A stretch of DNA of 64,000 nucleotides from Gloeocapsa sp. PCC 7428 (GTDB taxonomy: Bacteria; Cyanobacteriota; Cyanobacteriia; Cyanobacteriales; Chroococcidiopsidaceae). Position 1 is the first letter of the stretch. Every line of letters starts with the position of its first letter. The stretch covers positions 1 through 64,000 of the forward strand of contig NC_019745.1 of NCBI RefSeq assembly GCF_000317555.1. Reading direction: 5' to 3'. Positions 46,744 through 55,668 of this stretch are shown here, piece after piece. The notes under the pieces were generated by a model that had not been told where the DNA came from, did not search any database, and saw only the letters and a list, made by a program, of their open reading frames with translations. A program made the translations under genes and the position numbers.

Positions 46744-47154
46744 GTGCAATCTCAAAAGGGAAAAAAAATTGATCTCAGTTCAGACTATCCGTGTCCGTGT
46801 CGCAGGCGCGGGCGTTTAGTCCCGATTACGCTGACAGAGGCATTTGGGTGCGATCGCTGTCAGCAACTGTTTGTTGTGGAAGATAAAGGTTACTTATTAG
46901 AACAACTTTCGACGACCTACCCGTATAAACGTGCGTGGCGCTGGGTGGGCGGTCGTTGGGTTGTTGCCCAACCACGATTTGGGCAGACGTATTTACCAAT
47001 AGCTTTGGGCATTATTTTAGTACTACTTGTTGTCTGGCTGCCCTTGGCGCTGAGGTCGGATAATACAAACACAAATATTCTTGTATGGGCAATGGTCGCA
47101 GTACTATTAGCTGTATTACCAGCGTTAATGGTATGGCTTACTTATAGACGTTAA
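46744..47154 (+). CDS. Cyanobacterial membrane protein with zinc-ribbon-like head
   Basis: About 136 residues: an N-terminal soluble part with PCPCRRRGRLVPI and FGCDRCQQLF, four cysteines arranged as two CxC/CxxC knuckles that could bind zinc, then two membrane helices (LPIALGIILVLLVVWLPLAL and ILVWAMVAVLLAVLPALMVW). I prefer the GTG at 46744; a TTG 18 bases upstream is possible. It ends 5 bases before proA and is probably co-transcribed with it. Function unknown. Confidence 0.7.
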   Translation: MQSQKGKKIDLSSDYPCPCRRRGRLVPITLTEAFGCDRCQQLFVVEDKGYLLEQLSTTYPYKRAWRWVGGRWVVAQPRFGQTYLPIALGIILVLLVVWLPLALRSDNTNTNILVWAMVAVLLAVLPALMVWLTYRR

Positions 47155-47159
47155 ATTAG

Positions 47160-48422
47160 ATGATTGATGCTTTTGATATAGCCCCTGATGCGATCGCCGT
47201 TGCAAACCGCGCTTATCAAGCTTCCTTAACCTTGGGTACTACCAAGGGAACCGAACGAAGTAGCGCTGTACTAGCAATGGCAAAAGCGCTACAGCATTCA
47301 TTTGATGACATTTTGGAAGCAAATACGCTGGATTTAGAAGCTAGCCGCGAAATGGCAGTCCCCGATTTAATTTTGGAGTGGCTAAAACTAACACCGAAGC
47401 GTTTGCAAGCCGCAGTAGAAATTTTAGAACGTCTTGCGGAATTATCCGATCCGATTCGGCGCGTGCGCAATGCTGATTATCAATTACCAGATTCACAAAC
47501 GTATTGCCAACTTATGCCGCTGGGGGTTATTGCGTTAATTTATGAGGCATTTCCTGAGTTAGCAGCGATCGCAGCGGGATTGTGTATCAAAACAGGTAAT
47601 AGCTTAATTTTAAAAGGCGGTAGCGAAGCAAGTAATTCTAATGCAGCAATTGTGAATGCTTTACAGCTAGCACTAGAAGAAACAGGTTTACCGCATGGAT
47701 GTTTAGATTTATTACCGGTAGATCGCGGTGGGATCGTCCGCGATTTAGTGACGCAAGACCAGTATTTGAATCTCGTGATTCCCTATGGTCGCCCTAGTCT
47801 AGTACAACAAGTTGCTAAAGTCGCAACCGCCCCAGTATTGCGTTCAGCAATGGGTAACTGTTATCTTTACTGGTCAGCGTCAGGAACTCTAGATATGGCG
47901 CGGACAATTATTTTAGATAGCCATCAAAGCGAACCCGATCCTGTTAATGCGATCGAGAAAGTCCTCATTCATCGTGCAAGTAAGCCTTCGTATTTAGTGA
48001 GTCTTTGGAATAACTTGCAAGAAAAGGGTTTCAACATTAAAGGTGATGCGGAATTAGTCGCAGCATTTCCAGAGTTACAGCTAGCTGCGGAATCGGACTG
48101 GGCAAATCCTTACTTGGATCGAACCGTGGCGTTTAAGGTTGTCGATCACTTAGAGGAAGCGATCGCATGGATTAATCGGCATAGCAGCGGTCACGCTGAC
48201 TGTATCGTCACCGAATCTTACCAGGAAAGCCGCCACTTTGCCTTAGGAGTGAATAGCGCCTCAACCTATATCAATGCTTCTCCACGCTTTTCGCGGAATC
48301 CAGCGCAAGGCGATGCTGTATTTTTGGGTATGTCCAATCAAAAAGGACAACGGCGAGGTTTTATTAGCTTAGAAACGCTAACAACCGTCAAACACATTGT
48401 TCAAGGAAACGGAAAATTTTAA
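47160..48422 (+). CDS. proA: Glutamate-5-semialdehyde dehydrogenase
   Basis: 420-residue gamma-glutamyl phosphate reductase of proline synthesis, reducing gamma-glutamyl phosphate with NADPH. Characteristic segments are PLGVIALIYEAFPELAAIAA, LKGGSEASNSNAAIV, LVIPYGRP and HRASKPSYL. The catalytic Cys region of canonical ProA (GxCxVYV) reads GNCYLYW here (about 227-233) and fits the cyanobacterial variant. The family also includes close paralogues, so some caution about function remains. Confidence 0.88.
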   Translation: MIDAFDIAPDAIAVANRAYQASLTLGTTKGTERSSAVLAMAKALQHSFDDILEANTLDLEASREMAVPDLILEWLKLTPKRLQAAVEILERLAELSDPIRRVRNADYQLPDSQTYCQLMPLGVIALIYEAFPELAAIAAGLCIKTGNSLILKGGSEASNSNAAIVNALQLALEETGLPHGCLDLLPVDRGGIVRDLVTQDQYLNLVIPYGRPSLVQQVAKVATAPVLRSAMGNCYLYWSASGTLDMARTIILDSHQSEPDPVNAIEKVLIHRASKPSYLVSLWNNLQEKGFNIKGDAELVAAFPELQLAAESDWANPYLDRTVAFKVVDHLEEAIAWINRHSSGHADCIVTESYQESRHFALGVNSASTYINASPRFSRNPAQGDAVFLGMSNQKGQRRGFISLETLTTVKHIVQGNGKF

Positions 48423-48432
48423 ATTAGATTTT

Positions 48433-48564
48433 TTAGGGAAGTTGTTGCGAGTACATCACCATCATAAATATTGTGACTCCTAATCCACAGATGAGTAGTA
48501 ATAGAGAACCCCAACTTGCTGAATGTTCTGTCATCTGTTGCCATACTCGATTGCGAGTTGCCAT
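48433..48564 (-). CDS. Small single-span membrane protein (43 aa)
   Basis: 43-residue peptide with a polar N-terminal half (MATRNRVWQQMTEHSASWGS) and one hydrophobic helix (LLLLICGLGVTIFMMVMY), ending SQQLP. A clear ribosome site GGAGA lies about 9 bases before the ATG, which makes it convincing despite its size. It has no family match that I recognise. It converges on proA with 10 bases between stops. Confidence 0.6.
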   Translation of the reverse strand: MATRNRVWQQMTEHSASWGSLLLLICGLGVTIFMMVMYSQQLP

Positions 48565-48820
48565 AGAAAAAGTCTCCAAATCCCTGTAGTTCTTAATTTA
48601 TCGTTAAGGGATCGGCGATCTTCAATGAGAAATGAAAATTAACAAGACGGGGATCAACGGGAGATCGGGAGTCAGAAGTCAGAGAAAACCAGTTAACACA
48701 ATTTATGAGAAAATTTAAATTTGATAGCTGGTGTACTTTAGCTTTGTACCGTTGCCAAAGAATCTTCCTAGCTAGTTCATCTTGCTTACATCTGACCTCC
48801 GACCTCTGACCTCTGAATCT

Positions 48821-49645
48821 CTAGTTCAAGGATTCTTTTGGTGCTAGCTTGACTTTAGTTGCCAGCCCCAAGGTTTGCAGGAATAGAATCGTCATCCATG
48901 TAAGATCAATTTCCCACCATTGCAAACCGTGACGCGCAGAGTACTGAAACGCATGATGGTTGTTGTGCCAACCTTCGCCGTAGGTGACTAAAGCGACCCA
49001 CCAGCAATTTTTTGAATTATCGTTTGATTTGTAGGTACTGTACCCAAAAATATGGCTGGCGCTATTCACAAACCAGGTGCAGTGCCAAACTAGAACAAGG
49101 CGGACAAAAATTCCCCAAACGACGAAAGACCAACCGCCGATAAAGTAAAGTAAAAGTCCTAAGGCAAATTGGATAGGAATAAAATACTTGTCGAAGAATT
49201 TGTAGACTGGGTCGTCCGCGATGTCTTTGATATAACGGGGAACTTCAGATTGAATCGGTGTGTGGAATAACATCCAACCTATGTGACTCCACCAGAAGCC
49301 TTGATTGGAATCATGGGGATCTGGTGTTTGATCCGAGTACAAGTGATGTAAACGATGTAATCCTACCCAGTCAAGCACCCCTCCTTGGCAGGCTAGAGTA
49401 CCGCAGAAGACAAAGAAATACTCTAACCACTTGGGAGTTTGAAAACTGCGGTGGGTAACTAAGCGATGGAATCCTAATGTAATTCCTAACCCGCCGGTGA
49501 TCCAGTGGAGTAACAAAGCTAAACCTACAGCACTCCAACTAAAATTGCTAGGCAGTAGGGCAAACGCAGCACCGATGTGAACAAAGGCGATAAAGAGAAT
49601 AAACGCCCAATTTAGAGGAGGTTTAGTAGAGGTGGCAATGGTCAT
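48821..49645 (-). CDS. desC: Delta-9 acyl-lipid desaturase
   Basis: About 274-residue membrane di-iron desaturase introducing the first double bond into stearoyl lipids. The three histidine boxes are HRLVTHRS, HRLHHLYSDQTPDPHD and the third box HNNHHAF, in the expected order. About four hydrophobic helices. The ATG at 49645 gives MTIATSTKPPLNWAF; an upstream frame extension is unlikely. Symbol by family; other DesC paralogues exist in cyanobacteria. Confidence 0.92.
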   Translation of the reverse strand: MTIATSTKPPLNWAFILFIAFVHIGAAFALLPSNFSWSAVGLALLLHWITGGLGITLGFHRLVTHRSFQTPKWLEYFFVFCGTLACQGGVLDWVGLHRLHHLYSDQTPDPHDSNQGFWWSHIGWMLFHTPIQSEVPRYIKDIADDPVYKFFDKYFIPIQFALGLLLYFIGGWSFVVWGIFVRLVLVWHCTWFVNSASHIFGYSTYKSNDNSKNCWWVALVTYGEGWHNNHHAFQYSARHGLQWWEIDLTWMTILFLQTLGLATKVKLAPKESLN

Positions 49646-49723
49646 GCAATTATCTCGTATAGATCTGCTCAATCTCGGTAATAATAAACACCGCCAAGAA
49701 AATGAAGTATGAGGTGTTAATAA

Positions 49724-50956
49724 ATGAATAGCGCTGAACAGCTACAAGCAGCCGAACAGGCACTATCTCCGATTTTTTCTGGAATTGACGCTTCAGTCAA
49801 GCAAAATTTACAACGCGTGCTGAGTGCATTTCGCAATCAGCGTGTTGGGACGCACCATTTTGCTTCGGTAAGTGGTTATGGTCACGACGACTTGGGGCGT
49901 GATATTTTAGATCGCGTTTTTGCAGAAGTCGTGCAAGCCGAAGCCGCAGCAGTGCGGGTGCAATTTGTTTCAGGAACTCATGCGATCGCTTGTGCGCTAT
50001 ATGGTGTCCTCCGTCCTGGTGACGAAATGTTAGCCGTTGTGGGTTCCCCTTATGACACGTTAGAAGAAGTCATTGGATTACGTTCTCCTGGTCAAGGTTC
50101 CCTTATTGAGTTTGGCATTCGCTACCGCGAATTATCTCTAACCGACGAGGGAACTGTCGATTGGGGTGCGTTAGCAAGCGCCATTAAAAATGATACCCGT
50201 TTGGTGTTAATTCAGCGATCGTGTGGTTATTCTTGGCGTTCGAGTTTAGGAATTGCCGAAATTGAAAAAATTGTCCGCATTGTGAAACAGCAAAACCCCG
50301 ACACGGTTTGCTTTGTCGATAACTGCTACGGTGAATTTATTGAAGATCGCGAACCAACGGCGGTTGGTGCGGATTTAATCGCGGGTTCGTTGATTAAAAA
50401 TCCTGGGGGGACAATTGTCACTGCTGGCGGTTATGTTGCGGGAAAAGCCGAATGGGTAGAAGCGGCGGCTTGTCGCTTAACTGCGCCAGGAATTGGTAGT
50501 GCGGGGGGGGCGACGTTCGATCAAAATCGTCTGTTGTATCAAGGGTTGTTCCTCGCGCCGCAAATGGTAGGGGAAGCAATGAAAGGTAATCATCTGACGG
50601 CGTATGTTTTCGATCAGTTGGGGTATCCTGTGAATCCTGCACCGTTTGCACCCCGCCGTGATGTGATTCAAGCGATTAAGTTAGGTTCGCCGCAAAAGTT
50701 GATCGCGTTTTGTCGGGCAATTCAGCAAAATTCCCCTGTTGGTTCTTATCTCGATCCGGTTCCCGCAGCGATGCATGGTTATGAAAGTCAGTTGGTGATG
50801 GCGGGTGGGACGTTTATTGATGGCAGTACGTCGGAATTTTCGGCGGATGGTCCGTTACGAGAACCATTTGTTGTTTTTTGTCAAGGGGGGACGCATTGGA
50901 CTCATGTGGCGATCGCGCTTGAGGCGGCGATTGAGGCGGTGCAGAAAGTTGAGTAG
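49724..50956 (+). CDS. Methionine gamma-lyase family (aluminium resistance) protein
   Basis: 410-residue PLP-dependent Cys/Met-metabolism fold protein of the group annotated as methionine gamma-lyase family or aluminium resistance protein (YnbB-like). Features are VSGYGHDDLGRDILDRVFAE, FVSGTHAIACALYG, FVDNCYGEFIE and the PLP-Lys in GSLIKNPGGTI. The ribosome site is GAGGTG. Its real substrate is not known for cyanobacteria. Divergent from desC across 78 bases. Confidence 0.9.
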   Translation: MNSAEQLQAAEQALSPIFSGIDASVKQNLQRVLSAFRNQRVGTHHFASVSGYGHDDLGRDILDRVFAEVVQAEAAAVRVQFVSGTHAIACALYGVLRPGDEMLAVVGSPYDTLEEVIGLRSPGQGSLIEFGIRYRELSLTDEGTVDWGALASAIKNDTRLVLIQRSCGYSWRSSLGIAEIEKIVRIVKQQNPDTVCFVDNCYGEFIEDREPTAVGADLIAGSLIKNPGGTIVTAGGYVAGKAEWVEAAACRLTAPGIGSAGGATFDQNRLLYQGLFLAPQMVGEAMKGNHLTAYVFDQLGYPVNPAPFAPRRDVIQAIKLGSPQKLIAFCRAIQQNSPVGSYLDPVPAAMHGYESQLVMAGGTFIDGSTSEFSADGPLREPFVVFCQGGTHWTHVAIALEAAIEAVQKVE

Positions 50957-51103
50957 CGGGTTAAGGTGGTGATGACACGGTTGTTGAGATTAACGAACCA
51001 CATTGGCATATTCCCCGCAGGGGTTGCCAAAGGCTAGGTCGCAAAGATTGTACTGAATTAATAATTACTAGAATTACAAAAGTACTTGATTGGGTTTTGT
51101 ATT

Positions 51104-51646
51104 GTGAATGAAGCTATAAAAGTGCCAGCGGAAATATCTTTTAAAGAAGCGATTGATTTGACTCAATTGTTGCTGGATCAAGTTGGTTCTGGGCAATTGC
51201 AAGAATCGGAAGTCAAAGCGGTTGTCTCTGATTTGGTGAGAACGCAAAATGGTGCTAGAGGCTTTTTTGTTACTTATTTGACGTCTGATTTACCAGAAGA
51301 CGATCGCCTCACAAATTCAGTTGTTGAAGCTTTGCGATCGCATCCTGAAACTGTCGCAGAATTGTTAGTGAAGAATGTCGCAATGTCAGCAGCCCAAGCT
51401 GTCTATCACCGTCGCCATCACGCTGAGGAAATGGCACAAGGTTCGTTACGAGTTCAACAGCGTACGCAAAAGTTAATTCAATTAGTCAATCTTACCGCTG
51501 TCTATCAACACGCTCAGGATTTATTCGATACTGCCACAACTAAAGAAGGGCGCTATCAAGACTTTCTCAATCGCTGGGGTTACGATACTGAACAAAGACA
51601 AGTTATGTGCCAAGCACTACAACAAGTCTTATCCCGCGCTAGTTAA
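51104..51646 (+). CDS. Conserved hypothetical protein
   Basis: About 180-residue, mostly helical soluble protein with no domain I recognise. It begins MNEAIKVPAEISFKEAIDLT if the GTG at 51104 is used; an earlier in-frame TTG adds six residues. Conserved-looking blocks are NGARGFFVTYLTSDLPEDDR and LVKNVAMSAAQAVYHRRHHA. Small proteins of this form appear in other cyanobacteria in my recollection, without assigned function. Confidence 0.65.
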   Translation: MNEAIKVPAEISFKEAIDLTQLLLDQVGSGQLQESEVKAVVSDLVRTQNGARGFFVTYLTSDLPEDDRLTNSVVEALRSHPETVAELLVKNVAMSAAQAVYHRRHHAEEMAQGSLRVQQRTQKLIQLVNLTAVYQHAQDLFDTATTKEGRYQDFLNRWGYDTEQRQVMCQALQQVLSRAS

Positions 51647-51772
51647 GTCGCAACTTCAATATTTTCACCCCATAATTTGCGATTTTTAGCTGCATTAAGG
51701 AATCAATTTCTAGAGGTTCTACGCATACAAAAGTAGATTCATTGGAAATTTTCTGACCTCTAGCAAATTCCA

Positions 51773-51883
51773 CTAGCCACTAAATCCAACTAAGAATACA
51801 GCGATCGCACCAACGATTGCCAAGATTGACAGGACTAATCCAGCGTTAGGACTGCCTTTGAAGGAATAGTTTTTGTCTTTCAT
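51773..51883 (-). CDS. Small single-span membrane protein (36 aa)
   Basis: 36-residue peptide: a polar head MKDKNYSFKGSPNAG followed by one helix LVLSILAIVGAIAVFLVGFS. GGAACTT before the ATG is a weak ribosome site. A HIP1 site lies in the coding region. It looks like a thylakoid or plasma-membrane micropeptide, but I cannot match it to a named photosystem subunit. Confidence 0.6.
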   Translation of the reverse strand: MKDKNYSFKGSPNAGLVLSILAIVGAIAVFLVGFSG

Positions 51884-51967
51884 AGAAGTTCCTACGTGTT
51901 AAAATTCTATATCTATTGTTACATTCAGTAACTTATCTTTCATAAATGCTAACAAATTAAATAGCAA

Positions 51968-52450
51968 CTAGACTCCTCCTACACCAGGATTAAGCTGAAT
52001 GAGTACCCAAGTAAGATACGTGCCGATTGGTCCCCAAAGCATATATGGTAGAAGTAACCAAGATGCTGTTGTTGATATCTTACGGACAGAAATGGCGACA
52101 ACGTAAGCTAATATTGTTGCTAATCCGCCGAAAATCAGCCCGCCAACGAGGCTGCGTAGTTCGACAACAACAGGGCTGTAGAGTGTTGTCAAAAGCGCGA
52201 TCGCAATATACAAGCCCATGAAGAACCACGGGCGATCGCGTCTTTGACGACGAGATTTTTCCCAAACTAAAATTGCTGAGATTGTGCCACAAATCCAAAC
52301 AACTGCCCAAATTAGGGGAATTAATGATTCAAACGTTAACCATCCAGGCCGAGTTAAGTTTTGAAACCACGGATCGCGCAGGGAAGTTAGTAGATTTCCT
52401 CCAAAAAAAATGGCTACTGAAACGGCAAGTATTATCCATCTAGCTTTCAT
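51968..52450 (-). CDS. TspO/MBR-like tryptophan-rich membrane protein
   Basis: About 160 residues with five hydrophobic helices. RPGWLTFESLIPLIWAVVWI near the start resembles the TspO block (RPxWLxP...PxWAxxY), and LLPYMLWGPIGTYLTWVLI matches the last conserved helix (LPYxxWxxxAxxLN). TspO binds porphyrins and other ligands. The similarity is partial, so a distant homologue is likely. The ATG at 52450 is preferred; the upstream frame (LPVTSYQII) is translated repeat DNA. Confidence 0.6.
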   Translation of the reverse strand: MKARWIILAVSVAIFFGGNLLTSLRDPWFQNLTRPGWLTFESLIPLIWAVVWICGTISAILVWEKSRRQRRDRPWFFMGLYIAIALLTTLYSPVVVELRSLVGGLIFGGLATILAYVVAISVRKISTTASWLLLPYMLWGPIGTYLTWVLIQLNPGVGGV

Positions 52451-52548
52451 AATAATTTGGTAACTGGTAACAGGTAATTGGTGTAGTTTAATATTATCTA
52501 AGTAGGTGGGCATAATTAACTATCACACGTAAAGTTTGTCAGGTAATA

Positions 52549-52602
52549 GGTAATTGGTAATGGGTAATAGAGACTATTTCCAATGACCAGTTACCAATTA
52601 CC
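52549..52602. repeat. Inverted repeat GGTAATTGGTAA/TTACCAATTACC
   Basis: Perfect 12-bp arms around a 30-base loop, downstream of the methyltransferase gene. Related words occur at 2688, 29305, 34211 and 52456. It is followed at once by the 35-bp dispersed repeat. Confidence 0.8.
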
Positions 52603-52604
52603 AG

Positions 52605-52639
52605 CCCTTAAGTTATGTTTATTTTTATCCTCTCACTTA
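52605..52639 (+). repeat. 35-bp dispersed repeat, copy 2
   Basis: CCCTTAAGTTATGTTTATTT and following bases; 33 of 35 positions match 34247-34281. It is also preceded by ATTACC words, so the larger unit is probably the mobile or propagated one. Confidence 0.85.
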
Positions 52640-52643
52640 TTAC

Positions 52644-53429
52644 TTAATTACTCGATTTATTTTTGTTAATAAGCTCTTGAGATACGGTTTTAGCAAAAGT
52701 TATAATGTGTTGATTTGGTAGAGATTCATCGGTATTTTGCCATTGCAGTCCTACCATGGTCATTTCTTTTTTTACTTGATTTTGGGTCATTTTGTGTAAT
52801 CCCTTAATTGGGATAAAAGGATTTTCTTTGCGGTATTCGACTAAGACAACTCTTCCCCCAGGTTTGAGCGCTTTTGTAATACCTTGCATAACTTCATATG
52901 GATGAGAAAATTCATGGTATGCATCTACCATTAGAGCTAAATCAATGCTGTTTTCTGCTAGGTTAGGATTAGTAAGAGTGCCTAAGATTGTTTCAATATT
53001 AGTAATTTCTGTTTCTTTTTTCAGAAACTCAATAATATCCAACATTTCAGGTTGAATATCGACTGCTAACACTTTTCCATTAGGTAGCCTTTGTGCCATC
53101 CGAAAGCTAAAGTAACCTGTACCTGCACCGATATCAGCGACAACATCTGTGGGTTGCAGAACCAGTGCATCTAATACCTTCTGCGGTTGTTCTTCTCTTT
53201 CTCTACTTGGACGTTCTAGCCATAGTGCTTCGGTATGTCCCATGACTTTAGCAATTTCACGCCCTTGATAAAATTTGCCAATACCATCAGGGCTATGTAT
53301 GGTACGATACTGATAAGTTGAGTTGCTATTGACTGATGAAGTTGCTGCAATGGGCGTGCAACTGATCAAAACTGCGCAACATAGGACTACAAGTTGCAAT
53401 ATTTTAAGTTTTAGTTGGTTCCAAAGCAT
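52644..53429 (-). CDS. Exported class I SAM-dependent methyltransferase
   Basis: 261-residue protein. The Rossmann-fold methyltransferase core carries VVADIGAGTGYFSFRMAQ (motif I), VDIQPEML, ALMVDAYHEFSHPYEVM and GRVVLVEYRKENP. The N-terminus KLKILQLVVLCCAVLISCTP is a lipoprotein signal with lipobox LISC, so the product is predicted to be exported and lipid-anchored. That is odd for an enzyme needing SAM. Target unknown. Confidence 0.82.
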   Translation of the reverse strand: MLWNQLKLKILQLVVLCCAVLISCTPIAATSSVNSNSTYQYRTIHSPDGIGKFYQGREIAKVMGHTEALWLERPSREREEQPQKVLDALVLQPTDVVADIGAGTGYFSFRMAQRLPNGKVLAVDIQPEMLDIIEFLKKETEITNIETILGTLTNPNLAENSIDLALMVDAYHEFSHPYEVMQGITKALKPGGRVVLVEYRKENPFIPIKGLHKMTQNQVKKEMTMVGLQWQNTDESLPNQHIITFAKTVSQELINKNKSSN

Positions 53430-53585
53430 AATTTAAGAAATACCAGCAATGAGTTAAGCGTGGCTTGATACAGTTGCGCGTCTTGTGTTAACGATATCGT
53501 CTATCTTGTGGTAGAAACGGCGGTGTCTAGATCTGAACTAATATCAAGAAAAGTAGTTTAGATTACAATCAGGCTACGAAAGCTT

Positions 53586-54551
53586 ATGAATCAAGATAGC
53601 GATCGCACAGATAATTTTACTCCGGCAGATGTGACTGAAGCTGAGGAGCAAGAAACAACTCAAGCTGCGGAACAAAAAGCAAGTAGCGTTGCTGATGTCG
53701 TTTCACCGGAAACACTTGTTGTTAATGAACCACCACCACAACCGGATTATCCTCGATATCGAGTCAGCCCAGATGAACCGATTAGACTTGCTGATATCAA
53801 CCCCGATGCTTGCGAACATTACAAAAAAAAGAAAGATGTTGAAAAGGAACTAGAAATCCAAAGAAAGCGACTAGCAGTTTTACAAGAACGCTTGTACGCC
53901 GAAAACGAACGTAGTGTGTTGATTGTGTTACAAGCAATGGATACTGGTGGAAAGGATGGTACAATCAAGCACGTTTTTCGAGGAATTAATCCGCAAGGTT
54001 GTCAAGTTTGGTCATTTAAAAAGCCTACCGACGAAGAATTAAGTCATGATTTTTTGTGGCGCTATCATCGCCGCGCACCACGTCGCGGGATGATTACAAT
54101 TTTTAACCGATCGCACTACGAAGATGTGCTAATAGTGCGCGTAAAAGATTTAGTTTCCGAAGAAGTGTGGCGTCAGCGCTATCGCGTCATTAACGAGTTT
54201 GAGCAAATGCTAACTCTCGATAATATTGTTGTCGTTAAGTTCTTCTTACATATTTCCAAAGACGAACAACAGCGGAGATTAGAAAGCCGCTTGGAAGATC
54301 CGGATAAGCGCTGGAAGTTTTCGATTAATGATGTTAACGAGCGCAAGTTGTGGGATAAGTATCAACAAGCTTACGAAGACGCAATTAATAACTGTTCGAC
54401 GGCTTATGCGCCTTGGTATGTCGTGCCATCGAATAAAAAGTGGTATCGTAATTTGGTGATTGCACGCGCGATCGCTGATACGCTAGAAGCAATGAATCCG
54501 CAATATCCCGCCGCTGCTGAAGGCTTAGAAAGTGTTGTGATTCCAACATAA
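53586..54551 (+). CDS. ppk2: Polyphosphate kinase 2 family protein
   Basis: 321-residue PPK2-type phosphotransferase that uses polyphosphate to phosphorylate nucleotides. The Walker A-like loop is QAMDTGGKDGTIKHV near 117-131, with the lid region RRAPRRGMITIFNRSHYED and VRVKDLV. The first 70 or so residues are an acidic, low-complexity tail (EAEEQETTQAAEQ) not part of the fold. Whether it prefers AMP, ADP or GDP cannot be told. Single gene. Confidence 0.93.
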   Translation: MNQDSDRTDNFTPADVTEAEEQETTQAAEQKASSVADVVSPETLVVNEPPPQPDYPRYRVSPDEPIRLADINPDACEHYKKKKDVEKELEIQRKRLAVLQERLYAENERSVLIVLQAMDTGGKDGTIKHVFRGINPQGCQVWSFKKPTDEELSHDFLWRYHRRAPRRGMITIFNRSHYEDVLIVRVKDLVSEEVWRQRYRVINEFEQMLTLDNIVVVKFFLHISKDEQQRRLESRLEDPDKRWKFSINDVNERKLWDKYQQAYEDAINNCSTAYAPWYVVPSNKKWYRNLVIARAIADTLEAMNPQYPAAAEGLESVVIPT

Positions 54552-54616
54552 AATCGCCAGTGAATTGTGGCTAGCTAGGTATATTGCTCATTGTTATCTA
54601 TTGACTTCTGCTGAAA

Positions 54617-54640
54617 AATAAATGAGAATGAATTGCATTT
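54617..54640. promoter_or_regulatory. Fur-like site upstream of the first AraC gene
   Basis: AATAAATGAGAATGAATTGC with ATTT following contains the AATGAGAAT core typical of Fur sites, about 60 bases upstream of the regulator start. A comparable sequence precedes the paralogous regulator at 60964-60984. Assigned by resemblance to the consensus only. Confidence 0.5.
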
Positions 54641-54696
54641 ACTAGCTAGTTTGTTACTGCTCATACTCATAATTGCTTTGCAGTATCCAAAAAACT

Positions 54697-55668
54697 GTGA
54701 CAATCACGATTTCCAACACAGATTATCAAGCACTGTGGCAAGAAAGTAATCCAAAGCCGCAGCAGCCCGATTCTGCGGATCAGTGCGATCGCATTGAAGT
54801 ATGTCCCGATTACCTCGGTACAGGTTATATTCGGAAAATTCAACTACGTGGTATTGAGCTTAGTATCTTTAACCTTGCTGTACGCGAAGATGTTACTGTC
54901 AGGACTGAATCAGGTGGAACAGAATGGGAATTTGGCTTTCAGCTTTCCGGAAATCGTTCGGGTAAGCAGACTGGAGAAAACTTTGTGTCTTGGGGTTGTT
55001 TTGAGGAGGAAGCTTGCGATTACACAACATACGCAGGCGAAAGAATTCTTAAGGTAGATATTGCTTTTGCATCTGCTGATGCTTTATCTGGGTTTATCCC
55101 CGTTCAAAGTCAGTCATTTCCTCCAGAGTTAATTAAAGCAATTGAGGGATCGAACCGCGAATATTTCTGGAACATTGATAAGATTGGGGTAGCGATGCGC
55201 CTAGCGTTAGAACAAACGTTGCACTGCCCTTATCAAGGATGGACTAAGCAAATTTATCTTGAAAGTAAGTGTTTAGAATTAGTCGCGCTCAAACTTGCAC
55301 AAATTGGCGAAGAACAAAGATTAGGATATTCGCAACCGCTTAAACCTGACGACGTTGAGCGAATTTACCACGCGAGAGATATTTTATTGTGTCATTTAGA
55401 TCGTCCACCATCGCTACTTGAATTAGCACGACAAGTCGGCTTGAATGACTACAAACTCAAACTTGGTTTTCGGCAAGTATTTGGGACAACAGCTTTTGGC
55501 TATTTGCACGAAGTTCGCATGGAGCGATCGCGTCAGTTATTACTAGAAAATCGTATGAGTGTTAAGGAAGTTGCACAGGCGGTAGGATATGCTAATCAAA
55601 GTCGTTTTGCGGCGGCATTTCGCAAGCGATTTGGTGTCAACCCTAAGTTATACAGTATTAGTCGTTAA
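54697..55668 (+). CDS. AraC-family regulator (PchR-like)
   Basis: About 323-residue activator. The C-terminal third has the two AraC helix-turn-helices (PPSLLELARQVGLNDYKLKL, GFRQVFGTTAFGYLHE, MSVKEVAQAVGYANQSRFAA). The N-terminal ligand-binding part resembles siderophore-responsive PchR proteins. I prefer the GTG at 54697 (MTITISNTDYQALW); a TTG 24 bases upstream is possible. The gene precedes a TonB-dependent receptor and is paralogous to the regulator at 61024. Probably Fur-repressed and activated by a ferric siderophore. Confidence 0.9.
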   Translation: MTITISNTDYQALWQESNPKPQQPDSADQCDRIEVCPDYLGTGYIRKIQLRGIELSIFNLAVREDVTVRTESGGTEWEFGFQLSGNRSGKQTGENFVSWGCFEEEACDYTTYAGERILKVDIAFASADALSGFIPVQSQSFPPELIKAIEGSNREYFWNIDKIGVAMRLALEQTLHCPYQGWTKQIYLESKCLELVALKLAQIGEEQRLGYSQPLKPDDVERIYHARDILLCHLDRPPSLLELARQVGLNDYKLKLGFRQVFGTTAFGYLHEVRMERSRQLLLENRMSVKEVAQAVGYANQSRFAAAFRKRFGVNPKLYSISR

